From Winogradskyella marina (GTDB taxonomy: Bacteria; Bacteroidota; Bacteroidia; Flavobacteriales; Flavobacteriaceae), in NCBI RefSeq assembly GCF_015645385.1, contig NZ_JADOET010000011.1:62001-126000 (forward strand): a stretch of 64,000 nt of DNA, read 5' to 3'. Each line of letters opens with the position of its first letter. Position 1 is the first letter of the stretch. Position numbers and translations under genes: made by a program. This document shows positions 16,199-24,937 of this stretch, one piece after another. A model generated the notes under the pieces. It worked only from the letters and a program-made list of their open reading frames with translations. It was not told the origin of the DNA and ran no database searches.

Positions 16199-17473
16199 AT
16201 GAAATCAGTATTAAAACTCGTAACACTTGTCATTGTACTTACAATGGGGTATTCTATATCTGCACAAACGACGTCAAAAAGAGACCTAGATAATTATAGG
16301 CAACCAGATCAAAGAGGTATTAATGTTTTTGAAGCACCAAAAGATACGCTTACAACTTTTGAAGATTTATACGTAAGAGTAGGAGGGTCATTCGCACTTC
16401 AGTTTCAAGCTTTAGACCATGATAATTCAGGTGCTGTGCCATTAGGCGAGATAGGAAGTAACTTTAACTTAGCAACAGCTAATTTAGATTTAGATGTAGC
16501 TCTTTATGATGGTGTAAGTATGCATTTAAGAACGTATTTATCTTCACGTCACCACCCAGAACCTTATGTAAAAGGTGGTTATTTTAAGGTTGATAAATTA
16601 GATTTTATCTCTGAAGGATTTATGGCAGACCTAATGAAACATACGACAATTAAAATTGGTCATATGGAGAATAACTATGGTGATGCACACTTTAGAAGAA
16701 CAGATAACGCTCAAGCAATTCACAACCCATTTGTTGGTAACTTAATTATGGATTCGTTTACAACAGAAGTTGGTGCCGAAGTGTATTACACAACAGACAT
16801 GGGCTTATTTGGTATGATTGGATTTACAAACGGTAAATTAAACCAAAAAGTTGTTGCCTCTGACGGTAAAACTGGAGGAGCTGCTTTCTTAGCAAAATTA
16901 GGTTACGATAAGCAAATTAACGATGACTTTAGGTTTAGATTAACAGGATCTTTATACAATACAGGTTATGCGCCAAACGTATATTTATACTCTGCAGATA
17001 GAGGTGGATCTAGATATTATAGCGTAATGGAAGAGCCTGGATCTTCAGCATTTAGATCTGGTCGTTTTGATCCAAGCTACGGCAATCAAATTACTGCAAT
17101 TATGATTAACCCATTTGTAAAGTATGGTGGTTTAGAAGTGTTTGGTACAATTGAAATGACTTCAGGAAAACGATTAGCTACAGAAACAGAAAGAAGAAAT
17201 GTAGATCAGTATGCAGGTGAAGTAATTTACAGATTTGGTGAAACTGAAAATGTATTCTTTGGAGCACGTTATAACACTGTAAGTGCAGAGTTAGCTAGCG
17301 GAGATGACGTAAGTATTGATAGATTTCAATTAGGTGCAGGTTGGTTTATGACTAAAAATGTACTTATGAAAGCAGAATATGTTAGTCAAACATATAATGA
17401 TTATGCAGTGGGAGATCAGTTTGAAGATGGTGAGTTTAATGGTCTTATGTTAGAGGCAGTAATAAGCTTCTAA
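16199..17473 (+). CDS. outer-membrane beta-barrel protein (porin-like)
   Basis: A 424-residue protein with a signal peptide ending in SAQ (about residue 23). The rest is a repeating beta pattern ending in the aromatic C-terminal residue (AVISF) typical of outer-membrane barrels. It has no TonB box or plug. The sequence does not reveal its substrate. It lies 39 bases after one YceI gene and 64 bases before another. This pairing suggests a porin working with isoprenoid-binding proteins, but that is inference. Confidence 0.7.
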   Translation: MKSVLKLVTLVIVLTMGYSISAQTTSKRDLDNYRQPDQRGINVFEAPKDTLTTFEDLYVRVGGSFALQFQALDHDNSGAVPLGEIGSNFNLATANLDLDVALYDGVSMHLRTYLSSRHHPEPYVKGGYFKVDKLDFISEGFMADLMKHTTIKIGHMENNYGDAHFRRTDNAQAIHNPFVGNLIMDSFTTEVGAEVYYTTDMGLFGMIGFTNGKLNQKVVASDGKTGGAAFLAKLGYDKQINDDFRFRLTGSLYNTGYAPNVYLYSADRGGSRYYSVMEEPGSSAFRSGRFDPSYGNQITAIMINPFVKYGGLEVFGTIEMTSGKRLATETERRNVDQYAGEVIYRFGETENVFFGARYNTVSAELASGDDVSIDRFQLGAGWFMTKNVLMKAEYVSQTYNDYAVGDQFEDGEFNGLMLEAVISF

Positions 17474-17492
17474 GAGTTAGTTTTATTAATAT

Positions 17493-17526
17493 GACCTTCA
17501 TCTTTGTGATGAAGGTCTTATTTTTT
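17493..17526 (+). terminator. hairpin between the barrel and second YceI genes
   Basis: GACCTTCATC (17493-17502) and GATGAAGGTC (17508-17517) form a 10-bp stem followed by a T-run. It ends just before the next start codon, so it may attenuate rather than stop transcription into the second YceI gene. Confidence 0.65.
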
Positions 17527-17537
17527 ATCTTTCAATT

Positions 17538-18128
17538 ATGCTTAAAACAGTATCATATATTATATTATTTATAGTAGGATCTACGTTAATAGGTTTTAAT
17601 GAGGTAGAATCTAAAGAATCAACAGTGGTATTATCCACTGATAGTTATGTAAAAATTAAAGGAAAAACGAATGTAAGTACCTTTGAGTGTAACTTTGATA
17701 TAACTACTATTTCAGACGGAATACGTATTAAATACAATGCTTATGATGAAAGAATTAAATTCAATGACACCAAATTAACACTTCCTAATTTAGAATTTAA
17801 TTGTGGTGGTAATGCTATAAATAGAGATTTTAATAAACTGCTTAACACTGAAGAATATCCAGAAATAATTCTTAAACTTAAAGAGATTTCAAAAGGAGAG
17901 TCGGTTAAGAATTCAACGTCAGCACTAATAGAAATTACTTTAAGTAATAAGGTAAGGACTTATACTGTTCCTATTGTTGTAAATAACGATGAAGACTTAA
18001 ATGTAAGTGGTGTATTGCCATTAGATATTAATGACTTCGGTTTAGCCGCACCAACTAAAATGTTGGGAATGGTAAAGGTTTCACCAGATATTGAGATTCA
18101 GTTTTCGCTTAAAATATTAGAGTGCTAA
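17538..18128 (+). CDS. YceI-family protein (second copy)
   Basis: A 196-residue protein with a hydrophobic signal (about residues 1-22). Family segments are KGKTNVSTFECNFD near residues 47-60, PEIILKL and the end FGLAAPTKMLGMVKVSPDIEIQF, which parallels the first YceI copy (FGIDPPKALLGTIKTG). It differs considerably in the middle, so the two copies are old paralogues. It starts 12 bases after the hairpin at 17493-17526. Confidence 0.8.
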   Translation: MLKTVSYIILFIVGSTLIGFNEVESKESTVVLSTDSYVKIKGKTNVSTFECNFDITTISDGIRIKYNAYDERIKFNDTKLTLPNLEFNCGGNAINRDFNKLLNTEEYPEIILKLKEISKGESVKNSTSALIEITLSNKVRTYTVPIVVNNDEDLNVSGVLPLDINDFGLAAPTKMLGMVKVSPDIEIQFSLKILEC

Positions 18129-18135
18129 TTATCAA

Positions 18136-18972
18136 TTAGCGTATTTTCTTCTGTAGTTTAGCGGTATCTTCAAACTTTGTAATCGTAATTGCTGGACTTC
18201 CAAATAGGTAAAGTTCACTATCACCAGAAGCTGCAATAGTAATACTTTCTAAGGCAGAAATGGTTAAATCCCCATTATCTTCTAAGCTAGCATCAACGGT
18301 TTTAACATCAAATTTTGATCCATTAAAATTAGTTGAATTATCCATTCTAAATACAGAACTATTTGCATTACCTTCAATTACAGCATCAGAACGTAGATAT
18401 AAATCAAAATCGGCAACGTTACTTGTAATTAAAGCATCTAGCTTACTATTGTCTGTTAATTCTATTTTTGTGTTAACAGCTGTAAGGTTCAATCTTGTCT
18501 TAGATTTCCCTGAGCTTTTATATATAAAATCTTTCGCATTAATATTTAAATATGCTCTAGAATCATCAGCTGTAATTAAGGTTACATCGTTGAGTTCCAT
18601 GGAGGTTAATGACCTAATTTCACCGTCACCTCTAGTTTCTATATTGCTAAGTCCATCACCATAATTTACAGTGATATTTAATTTCTTTTTAGTCGTAATA
18701 CGTACGGTTTCTGTAAATGTAAGTACCCCTTCAACCACACCAAACTGAATAACTTCATGCAAATTATCATCTGCTTCAATGTCTACAGAGGGCTTACTGT
18801 TATAGACGACTTCAATTGAAAAATCACCATCGACTACAATGGAGTGAAAATCATCAACGTATGTTTGTTTAACAGTAACATTTCTGTCACCTTTAATTTT
18901 GTCGTTTGATTGCGCTTGAGTTACTGGCATCGCAACAAGCAGTAAAAGAAAAATGCGTATTGTTTTTTTCAT
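18136..18972 (-). CDS. head-GIN (DUF2807) exported protein
   Basis: A 278-residue protein with a signal peptide (to about residue 20). It then has the DUF2807 beta-helix pattern: FHSIVVDGDFSIEV (about 42-55) and SVDIEADDNLHEVI (62-75), then rungs of repeating hydrophobic residues. The family is thought to be extracytoplasmic; its role is unclear, but members cluster with PspC and PadR genes. It converges on the second YceI gene (7 bases apart). Its own promoter probably lies in 18973-19124, as a terminator for the upstream operon lies at 19125-19162. Confidence 0.85.
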   Translation of the reverse strand: MKKTIRIFLLLLVAMPVTQAQSNDKIKGDRNVTVKQTYVDDFHSIVVDGDFSIEVVYNSKPSVDIEADDNLHEVIQFGVVEGVLTFTETVRITTKKKLNITVNYGDGLSNIETRGDGEIRSLTSMELNDVTLITADDSRAYLNINAKDFIYKSSGKSKTRLNLTAVNTKIELTDNSKLDALITSNVADFDLYLRSDAVIEGNANSSVFRMDNSTNFNGSKFDVKTVDASLEDNGDLTISALESITIAASGDSELYLFGSPAITITKFEDTAKLQKKIR

Positions 18973-19124
18973 GTTTTAAAGTTTATTGTCTTTTAAAAGA
19001 GACACAAAACCCATAAAATAAGTTACTTATTATAATTTTTAACCTCAATATGATGTTCTGATTGTCAATATTAGTGATTTCTGTTTAATATTGCTCAATT
19101 AAAAGCTAATAAACTAAGTTATAC

Positions 19125-19162
19125 AAAAACCATCCCAAACTCTATTTAGAATTTAGGATGGT
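19125..19162 (-). terminator. hairpin terminator of the PadR-PspC-GIN operon
   Basis: On the minus strand ACCATCC (19162-19156) pairs with GGATGGT (19135-19129), with an AT-rich paired interior, and is followed by five T residues. Confidence 0.65.
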
Positions 19163-19187
19163 CTTTAATTGGTTGGTATATAGTTGT

Positions 19188-19904
19188 TTATTGTTGCTTA
19201 ATACGACCTGCAGAATTATCAGATTTGTTTACCTTTTCTGGGTTGCCATAGTATTTGATATCTCCACCACTTGTAGCATTAGCCGTAAGCGCTTTGGATG
19301 TATTAACCGAAATGTCTGCACCACTGGTTGCTTTAACATTAGATGTTTCTGCTTTTAATTTCGACGCATCAATATCACTTCCACTTGTAGCTTCTGCAAT
19401 TAAATTTATAGTGGAACCACTTATTTCAATATCACTGCCGCTCGTAGAATGACAATTTAAAGATTCTGTTTTTACATCTAAAGTGATATCTGCTCCGCTT
19501 GTGGCGTTTAGTTCTAAATCTGAAACTTCAATGGTGTTTGTAGATAAAACATCACTACCACTAGTTGCCTTAATAGCTGAAATAGTTTTAAGATTTACCA
19601 TTATTTTTTTTGAAGTCGCTCGTCTTATGTTCTCAGCTGTATAGATTCTTAAGACACTATTTTCTACTTCGGTCATTATAAGTTCGTGTAGATTTTCATC
19701 AGCTTCAAGACGTATTGAAACGTCATCAGATTGCGTAATATACAGGTCTAGCCCTTGACTAACTTTAATTTCGTCGAAGTCATTAGAAATGCTTCGCTCT
19801 GCATTTACAACATTTCCGTTGCCATCTATACCTGGCATAAAATTGCAGGATAGCATTAATATGCTAATAATACTAATTATGATAATTCTTGTTAATGTAG
19901 TCAT
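19188..19904 (-). CDS. head-GIN (DUF2807) lipoprotein with repeated TSGSD/TSGAD rungs
   Basis: A 238-residue protein with a lipoprotein signal (MLSC near residue 19). It has the DUF2807 start (FDEIKVSQGLDLYI) and then six copies of a rung of about 20 residues carrying TSGSD, TSGAD or TSGGD. Each rung probably forms one turn of a right-handed beta-helix. This is a paralogue of 18136-18972 and lies downstream of the PspC gene (126 bases). The repeats are seen directly; the fold is inferred. Confidence 0.85.
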   Translation of the reverse strand: MTTLTRIIIISIISILMLSCNFMPGIDGNGNVVNAERSISNDFDEIKVSQGLDLYITQSDDVSIRLEADENLHELIMTEVENSVLRIYTAENIRRATSKKIMVNLKTISAIKATSGSDVLSTNTIEVSDLELNATSGADITLDVKTESLNCHSTSGSDIEISGSTINLIAEATSGSDIDASKLKAETSNVKATSGADISVNTSKALTANATSGGDIKYYGNPEKVNKSDNSAGRIKQQ

Positions 19905-20030
19905 GATTTCTGTTGGTTTTTTGATACTGAATCAAGTTCAGCATTGGTTGATGAATTGTTTGTTTTATAAATTTATCTTGATGTAACGTCGTTTCAAATT
20001 CTAAAATGATGACTTGTAGAATTTATGACC

Positions 20031-21839
20031 TCAATTGTCATTAACTTCAATTTGAACTCCGTTTTCGTCATTTATTTGAACTCTGACTTCAGGTTCATTC
20101 TCATTGGTCGATTTTGTATTTGTGATCGATTCTATAATTTCAGTTTCTACTTCATTAAAAGCCTTCTCTTCCTCTTCTATAACCTCTACTTCACAATCTA
20201 AGCACTCAACCTCATTCTTATTGATTTTTAAATATTGCCCATCATTAGAGTTCGTTAAAAGACTATTGTAACTGTTGTAATAATGATTCACATATTTACT
20301 TGTATTTACATCAGAATACAGTACAACTCCTTCAGGTAGATAAAGTATAACTCTAACCTCTTGTTCGCTGAATTTATTTTTAACATCTGAAGCATGATAA
20401 GCTTCTAACTGCAATTCGTTATTAGAAAACGTGTAGTCGTAATTAATGTTTTCGGCACGTTCTTTTGCACTATTGTAATTGCTACCACTAGCTTCTTTTA
20501 CAATTGTTATTTTAGCTACAGAATCTGTTGTAGAGTATACAATTAACTTTATATCTGATGATACAAGGTTACGGCCATCATCGTCTTCTGTTATTTTGAA
20601 ATCATTATGATCACTATATACAAAACTATTAAAGCGATCAAAGCCTGTCATCTTAATTTTTAAAGTGTCATTAGCTTTAATATTAAGTTCGTTTTTAGAG
20701 ATTATTTCTGCATCATAAGCGTGTTCTGTAGCTTGCTTTACTCCCGTAATTACAATGCCAATTATAGCCATAATCCATAGTCCGAGTAATGTGAATTTAG
20801 CAACATTACCAATAGATTTTAGGTTGTTTACTAAGATTTTGAGACCCAAATAGAACACAAAGAAAAAAGGAATAGCAAATGCAAAAAATAGAAGCGTTGA
20901 CATTAACCACATCGGAATATTTGCGGCATTTGCAGCATCTAAGAAATTCATTGGAGGAAAATGAATAGCATCCGTAACACCTACAGTGAAGAAGGCTACA
21001 ATTAATGCGATTAATGCACTGATACCAACTATAATTAAAAATACACCTATGAACTTTGCAATTACTTTTAGGAAGAACATAATGATAGTTCCAATGGTTT
21101 CAAAAAAGGATTGTGAACTAGACTTTAACTTATTGCCTTGCTTTTGAAAATCAACACTTTTTACAGAGTCTGAAACCGTATCAGAAACATGATCAAACCC
21201 CTCTTTTAGTTTGTCTCCATGTTTTTTTAAATCTACATTTTTAATGTTGTCGGATACAGATCCAATGCTGTCTTTAATTTTTTTTTCGATGTTGCTGATG
21301 TTCACAGGATCACCAGTCATGGTTAGTTTTTCGGCTGTGGTTTTTGCTTCAGGGATTAACGCCCATAATAAAATGTATAGTAGTACACCTGTACCAGCAC
21401 TAAAAAACAGTATGACCCAAATAAGCCTAACCCATAAAGCATCGAGTCCGAAGTAGTGCCCTAAACCAGCAGAAACACCACCAATATACGAGTTGTCTGT
21501 ATCTCTAAATAAACGTCTGGTTGTATGCGATTTTTGATGGTTATGTTGTTTTGGTTCGTCTTCAAAAATTTCGTCATCAACTAAATAGTCTTCAGGCTGG
21601 CCCATAATGGTTATAACCTCGTCAACTAACTTAATACCAACAACTTGTTTTTCGTTTTGAATGCGTTCTGCAAATAATTCTGCAATTCGTGCTTCAATAT
21701 CTGCAATAATTTCTGAACGTCCTTGAGAGTCAGTAAATGAACGTTTTATAGCCTCAAGATAGCGCGATAATTTAAGGTATGCATCTTCATCGATATGGAA
21801 GAATATACCTGCTAAATTTATATTGACTGTTTTATTCAT
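20031..21839 (-). CDS. PspC-domain multi-pass membrane protein
   Basis: A 602-residue protein. The N-terminal 95 residues form a soluble helical domain found with PspC in Bacteroidota (INLAGIFFHIDEDAYLKLS). Then comes the PspC domain (about 105-165) with RRLFRD and GVSAGLGHYF followed by a membrane pair. Further membrane segments lie at about 255-290, 320-350 and 365-385. The C-terminal 215 residues are extracytoplasmic, beta-rich and end in an acidic tail. PspC is linked to membrane stress sensing in other bacteria. It overlaps the PadR gene by 4 bases (ATGA), so the two are translationally coupled. Confidence 0.88.
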   Translation of the reverse strand: MNKTVNINLAGIFFHIDEDAYLKLSRYLEAIKRSFTDSQGRSEIIADIEARIAELFAERIQNEKQVVGIKLVDEVITIMGQPEDYLVDDEIFEDEPKQHNHQKSHTTRRLFRDTDNSYIGGVSAGLGHYFGLDALWVRLIWVILFFSAGTGVLLYILLWALIPEAKTTAEKLTMTGDPVNISNIEKKIKDSIGSVSDNIKNVDLKKHGDKLKEGFDHVSDTVSDSVKSVDFQKQGNKLKSSSQSFFETIGTIIMFFLKVIAKFIGVFLIIVGISALIALIVAFFTVGVTDAIHFPPMNFLDAANAANIPMWLMSTLLFFAFAIPFFFVFYLGLKILVNNLKSIGNVAKFTLLGLWIMAIIGIVITGVKQATEHAYDAEIISKNELNIKANDTLKIKMTGFDRFNSFVYSDHNDFKITEDDDGRNLVSSDIKLIVYSTTDSVAKITIVKEASGSNYNSAKERAENINYDYTFSNNELQLEAYHASDVKNKFSEQEVRVILYLPEGVVLYSDVNTSKYVNHYYNSYNSLLTNSNDGQYLKINKNEVECLDCEVEVIEEEEKAFNEVETEIIESITNTKSTNENEPEVRVQINDENGVQIEVNDN

Positions 21840-22177
21840 TTCTTTGGTGTTTTTGTATTGGTTACTAGGTTAACTGCATTTTGTAAATCGCTCCATGTGG
21901 AGTTTAATTCATTAAGAAACAGTTGTCCTGTTTCTGTTAGTCCGTAATATTTTCTTGGCGGACCAGAAGTCGATTCTTCCCAACGGTAATTGAGCAATCC
22001 AGCATTTTTTAATCTTGTTAATAGAGGATATATAGTTCCTTCTACAACAAGCATTTTTGCGTCTTTTAGTGTGCTAAGAATTTCGGCAACGTAAGCATCG
22101 TCATCTTTTAAAATGGATAGGATGCAATATTCCAAAACACCTTTACGCATTTGTGCTTTTGTGTTTTCTATCTTCAT
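21836..22177 (-). CDS. PadR-family transcriptional regulator
   Basis: A 113-residue winged-helix repressor: MRKGVLEYCILSILKDDDAYVAEIL and VEGTIYPLLTRLKNAGLLNY are the family signature, followed by PRKYYGLTETG. It leads the PadR-PspC-GIN operon and overlaps the PspC start by 4 bases. It probably represses its own operon in response to an envelope signal. The upstream region (22178-22378) holds its promoter, but no exact TAnnTTTG box was found. Confidence 0.92.
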   Translation of the reverse strand: MKIENTKAQMRKGVLEYCILSILKDDDAYVAEILSTLKDAKMLVVEGTIYPLLTRLKNAGLLNYRWEESTSGPPRKYYGLTETGQLFLNELNSTWSDLQNAVNLVTNTKTPKK

Positions 22178-22342
22178 GTGTGTTTTCTATTTTTTTATTA
22201 AAGTCACATGCAATTCGCGCAAGAAACTTAAGTTGTCATTTGATGGTTTTGTTTTTGCTGGTGTCATGTGATATGCGTCTTTAATTTAATTAAACTGTTC
22301 ATTTTTTGATTGATTTGATTATTGATGAATATTATTATTGAG

Positions 22343-22366
22343 ATACTTCGACAAGCTCAGTATGAG
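22343..22366. repeat. dispersed intergenic repeat (CTTCGACAAGCTCAG type)
   Basis: ATACTTCGACAAGCTCAG followed by TATGAG. The same core in the opposite orientation occurs at 34515-34535 and 34566-34586. This repeat type is very common in intergenic regions of Bacteroidota. Confidence 0.5.
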
Positions 22367-22378
22367 AAATCAGTATCA

Positions 22379-22825
22379 TTATTTTAAAAAATTAATGGTC
22401 AATGGGTATTTATAAGTGTTTCCATCTCTAGCCGATAAACTAGCTTTAACTATAAGGGCTAGCTCTATTATAAATGCGATAATAGCTATGGCACCTAATC
22501 CACCTCCTATATAAAGTAGAGGTGAAGGCTCTCCAATATTAATATGAAAATTGTGGAACCCATTAAAGTCAATAACATCCAAACTTCTAAATAGTTTGAA
22601 AATGAAAAAGGGAACACTCAATGTACCTAAAATAATAGCATACAGTAAAATGCTAATCTGAAAATTAATAGCTTGTTTTCCGTGTTGATCTATAAATTCG
22701 GATTTATTTTTATTCGCTGCCCATAATACTATAGGACCTATAAAGTTTCCAAATGGAATAATAAATCTAGAGAAGGTGGACAAATGTATAAATGTCGCCA
22801 AGTTTTTGTGATGATTATCTATCAT
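22379..22825 (-). CDS. DUF4870-family membrane protein
   Basis: A 148-residue protein with about four membrane helices. Family marks are the N-terminal HLSTFSRFIIPFGNFIGPIVLWA and FIDQHGKQAINFQIS (about 55-69). It lies after the PadR group and faces the DUF4442 gene. The function is unknown; it is a common small membrane protein in this phylum. Confidence 0.85.
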   Translation of the reverse strand: MIDNHHKNLATFIHLSTFSRFIIPFGNFIGPIVLWAANKNKSEFIDQHGKQAINFQISILLYAIILGTLSVPFFIFKLFRSLDVIDFNGFHNFHINIGEPSPLLYIGGGLGAIAIIAFIIELALIVKASLSARDGNTYKYPLTINFLK

Positions 22826-23005
22826 TTTTAAATGTATATAATAGTTTCTTATACAAATATATGTCTTTAAAAAGGTATTATGTTACACATAGTACTGAAA
22901 ATTAACATTTCTTTAACATTAGTGCGATTAGATATTTTGATTTATTTTAGTGGAAATTATGGTATTAATTAGTTTCCCATCGTTGTGGGAAAGAAATAAG
23001 TTTCA

Positions 23006-23461
23006 ATGAATATTTCTCCTTCAAAACTCAATACATTTTTAATGTTTAAGCTACCTGCAGCATATTTTACAGGTGTACGTACAAAATCGTTATCTGATAC
23101 GACATGTATAGTGACTGTTAAACATCGTTGGGTAAATCAAAATCCATTTAAATCAATGTTTTGGGCTGTACAAGGAATGGCTGCCGAGTTAACGACTGGA
23201 GCACTAGTTATGAAAAAAATTAGAGGTAGTGGTAAAAAGATATCGATGTTAGTCGCTTCTAATAATGCATCTTTTACAAAAAAAGCTACAGGTAGAATTA
23301 CGTTTACTTGTAAGGAAGGCCATAAAATTGATGACGCTATTTCTAAAGCGATTGAAACTGGAGAAGGGCAAACCGTGTGGTTAAATTCAAAAGGTATAAA
23401 TAAGGAAGGAGTAGAAGTGTGTGATTTTAATTTTGAGTGGACATTGAAAGTGAAGTCTTAA
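23006..23461 (+). CDS. DUF4442 hotdog-fold protein
   Basis: A 151-residue cytosolic protein with the PF14539-type sequence: KLPAAYFTGVR near residue 15, VKHRWVNQNPFKSMFW and AAELTTGALVM. The family has the hotdog fold of thioesterases but usually no proven activity. It is divergent from the DUF4870 gene. A possible acyl-CoA thioesterase; the substrate is not visible. Confidence 0.8.
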   Translation: MNISPSKLNTFLMFKLPAAYFTGVRTKSLSDTTCIVTVKHRWVNQNPFKSMFWAVQGMAAELTTGALVMKKIRGSGKKISMLVASNNASFTKKATGRITFTCKEGHKIDDAISKAIETGEGQTVWLNSKGINKEGVEVCDFNFEWTLKVKS

Positions 23462-23610
23462 CATTATCATTATAAATGGACTGTTTGTTACATATAAAGA
23501 AGTCAAAGTTTGACAACCTCAATCTAATTGAAAATAAAATATTTGTAACAAATATGGAAATAGGACAACCTATATAAGAATCAATCATAAATCAAAAACA
23601 TTATAACAAT

Positions 23611-24435
23611 ATGGAAAAATTACCAGACTTTAATGACAGAAATGCACATGAAATAGACTACCGTATTTACGGAGAAGAAATGCAGTATGTAGAAATTGAA
23701 CTCGATCCTCAAGAAGCTGTAATTGCAGAATCTGGAAGTTTTATGATGATGGACGATGGTATTAAAATGGACACCATTTTTGGTGATGGATCAGGAAAAG
23801 ATACAGGGTTTTTAGGTAAAATTTTGGGTGCCGGAAAACGCATCCTCACAGGCGAGAGTTTATTTATGACGGCTTTTTATAACGATCTCACAGGGAAACG
23901 TAATGTGTCTTTTGCTTCGCCTTATCCAGGCAAAATAATTCCGATTGACTTAAACGCATATCAGGGAAAATTTATCTGTCAAAAAGATGCGTTTCTCTGT
24001 GCGGCAAAAGGAGTAAGTGTTGGCATTGAGTTTTCAAAAAAATTAGGCCGCGGGCTTTTTGGTGGTGAAGGTTTCATTATGCAAAAGTTAGAAGGAGACG
24101 GAATGGCTTTTGTACATGCTGGTGGAACTACAGCAGTAAAAACCTTGGCAGCAGGAGAAACTTTACGTGTAGATACAGGTTGTATTATTGGTTTTACACA
24201 AGGCATTGATTACGATATAGAATTTGTTGGAGGTATTAAGAACTCCATTTTTGGTGGTGAAGGTTTGTTTTTTGCTAAACTTCAAGGGCCAGGAAAAGTG
24301 TATATTCAATCCTTACCTTTTAGTAGGTTGGCAGGTCGTGTTTTGGCTTCAATACCTAAAGGTGGAAAATCTAAAGGAGAGGGAAGTATCCTTGGAGGCA
24401 TTGGTGATTTATTAGATGGTGATAATAGGTTTTAA
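23611..24435 (+). CDS. AIM24/TIGR00266-family protein
   Basis: A 274-residue protein with the TIGR00266/AIM24 signature: VEIELDPQEAVIAESGSFMMMDDGI (about 27-51), LTGESLFMT, GGEGFIMQKLEGDG and GGEGLFFAKLQGPG. It forms a beta-sandwich of duplicated halves. The function is unknown; the family is sometimes associated with membranes and tellurite or stress genes. It is monocistronic. Confidence 0.9.
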   Translation: MEKLPDFNDRNAHEIDYRIYGEEMQYVEIELDPQEAVIAESGSFMMMDDGIKMDTIFGDGSGKDTGFLGKILGAGKRILTGESLFMTAFYNDLTGKRNVSFASPYPGKIIPIDLNAYQGKFICQKDAFLCAAKGVSVGIEFSKKLGRGLFGGEGFIMQKLEGDGMAFVHAGGTTAVKTLAAGETLRVDTGCIIGFTQGIDYDIEFVGGIKNSIFGGEGLFFAKLQGPGKVYIQSLPFSRLAGRVLASIPKGGKSKGEGSILGGIGDLLDGDNRF

Positions 24436-24663
24436 CACCTTACATTTATAAATAAAACAGTGTCAAGAGGTTGAATTACAGGAATTACCTTTAACAGACA
24501 GAAGGTTTAAACGTGTAAATCCAAACTTTTAACATAACAAGCTGTTAAACTTTCAACGAAAACGATTTTCATTATTAATTTTTGCTATCTTTAAAATTCA
24601 ATTGAAACAATAGCGTATAGTAAAAAATTACTTTTTGTTAACCTAAAAAACATAAAAACACCT

Positions 24664-24861
24664 ATGGCGCGAGCAATGTACGAGTACACTAAAACGGTAC
24701 TCAGCAAAGTGAGTTTTGATCCGACATTATTCTGTAAGGAAGTGCAAAAAGCAGTAAGACGTTTACTGCCTCACGAATTAGAAGAGTTAAGAATTTTTAT
24801 TCAGTCCTTAGTCAGTCAAAACCCAGACTTAAATCAATGTTTAATTTATTTGAAAGCATAA
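24664..24861 (+). CDS. small conserved helical protein
   Basis: A 65-residue protein with two predicted helices (DPTLFCKEVQKAVRRLLPHEL and EELRIFIQSLVSQ). The clean ATG start and the strong terminator directly after (24871-24897) support a real gene. I do not recognise its family; similar small proteins exist in Flavobacteriaceae. There is no membrane segment and the function is unknown. Confidence 0.6.
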   Translation: MARAMYEYTKTVLSKVSFDPTLFCKEVQKAVRRLLPHELEELRIFIQSLVSQNPDLNQCLIYLKA

Positions 24862-24870
24862 ATAGAAAAA

Positions 24871-24897
24871 AGCGACTTTTTTAAGTCGCTTTTTTTT
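24871..24897. terminator. bidirectional hairpin terminator
   Basis: AGCGACTT (24871-24878) pairs with AAGTCGCT (24883-24890). T residues follow on the plus strand, and an A-run precedes on the left for the minus strand. It separates the small helical gene from oxyR. Confidence 0.85.
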
Positions 24898-24937
24898 ATA
24901 ATATTACCTTAGTATAATAACTGTATGCTAAATAAAG

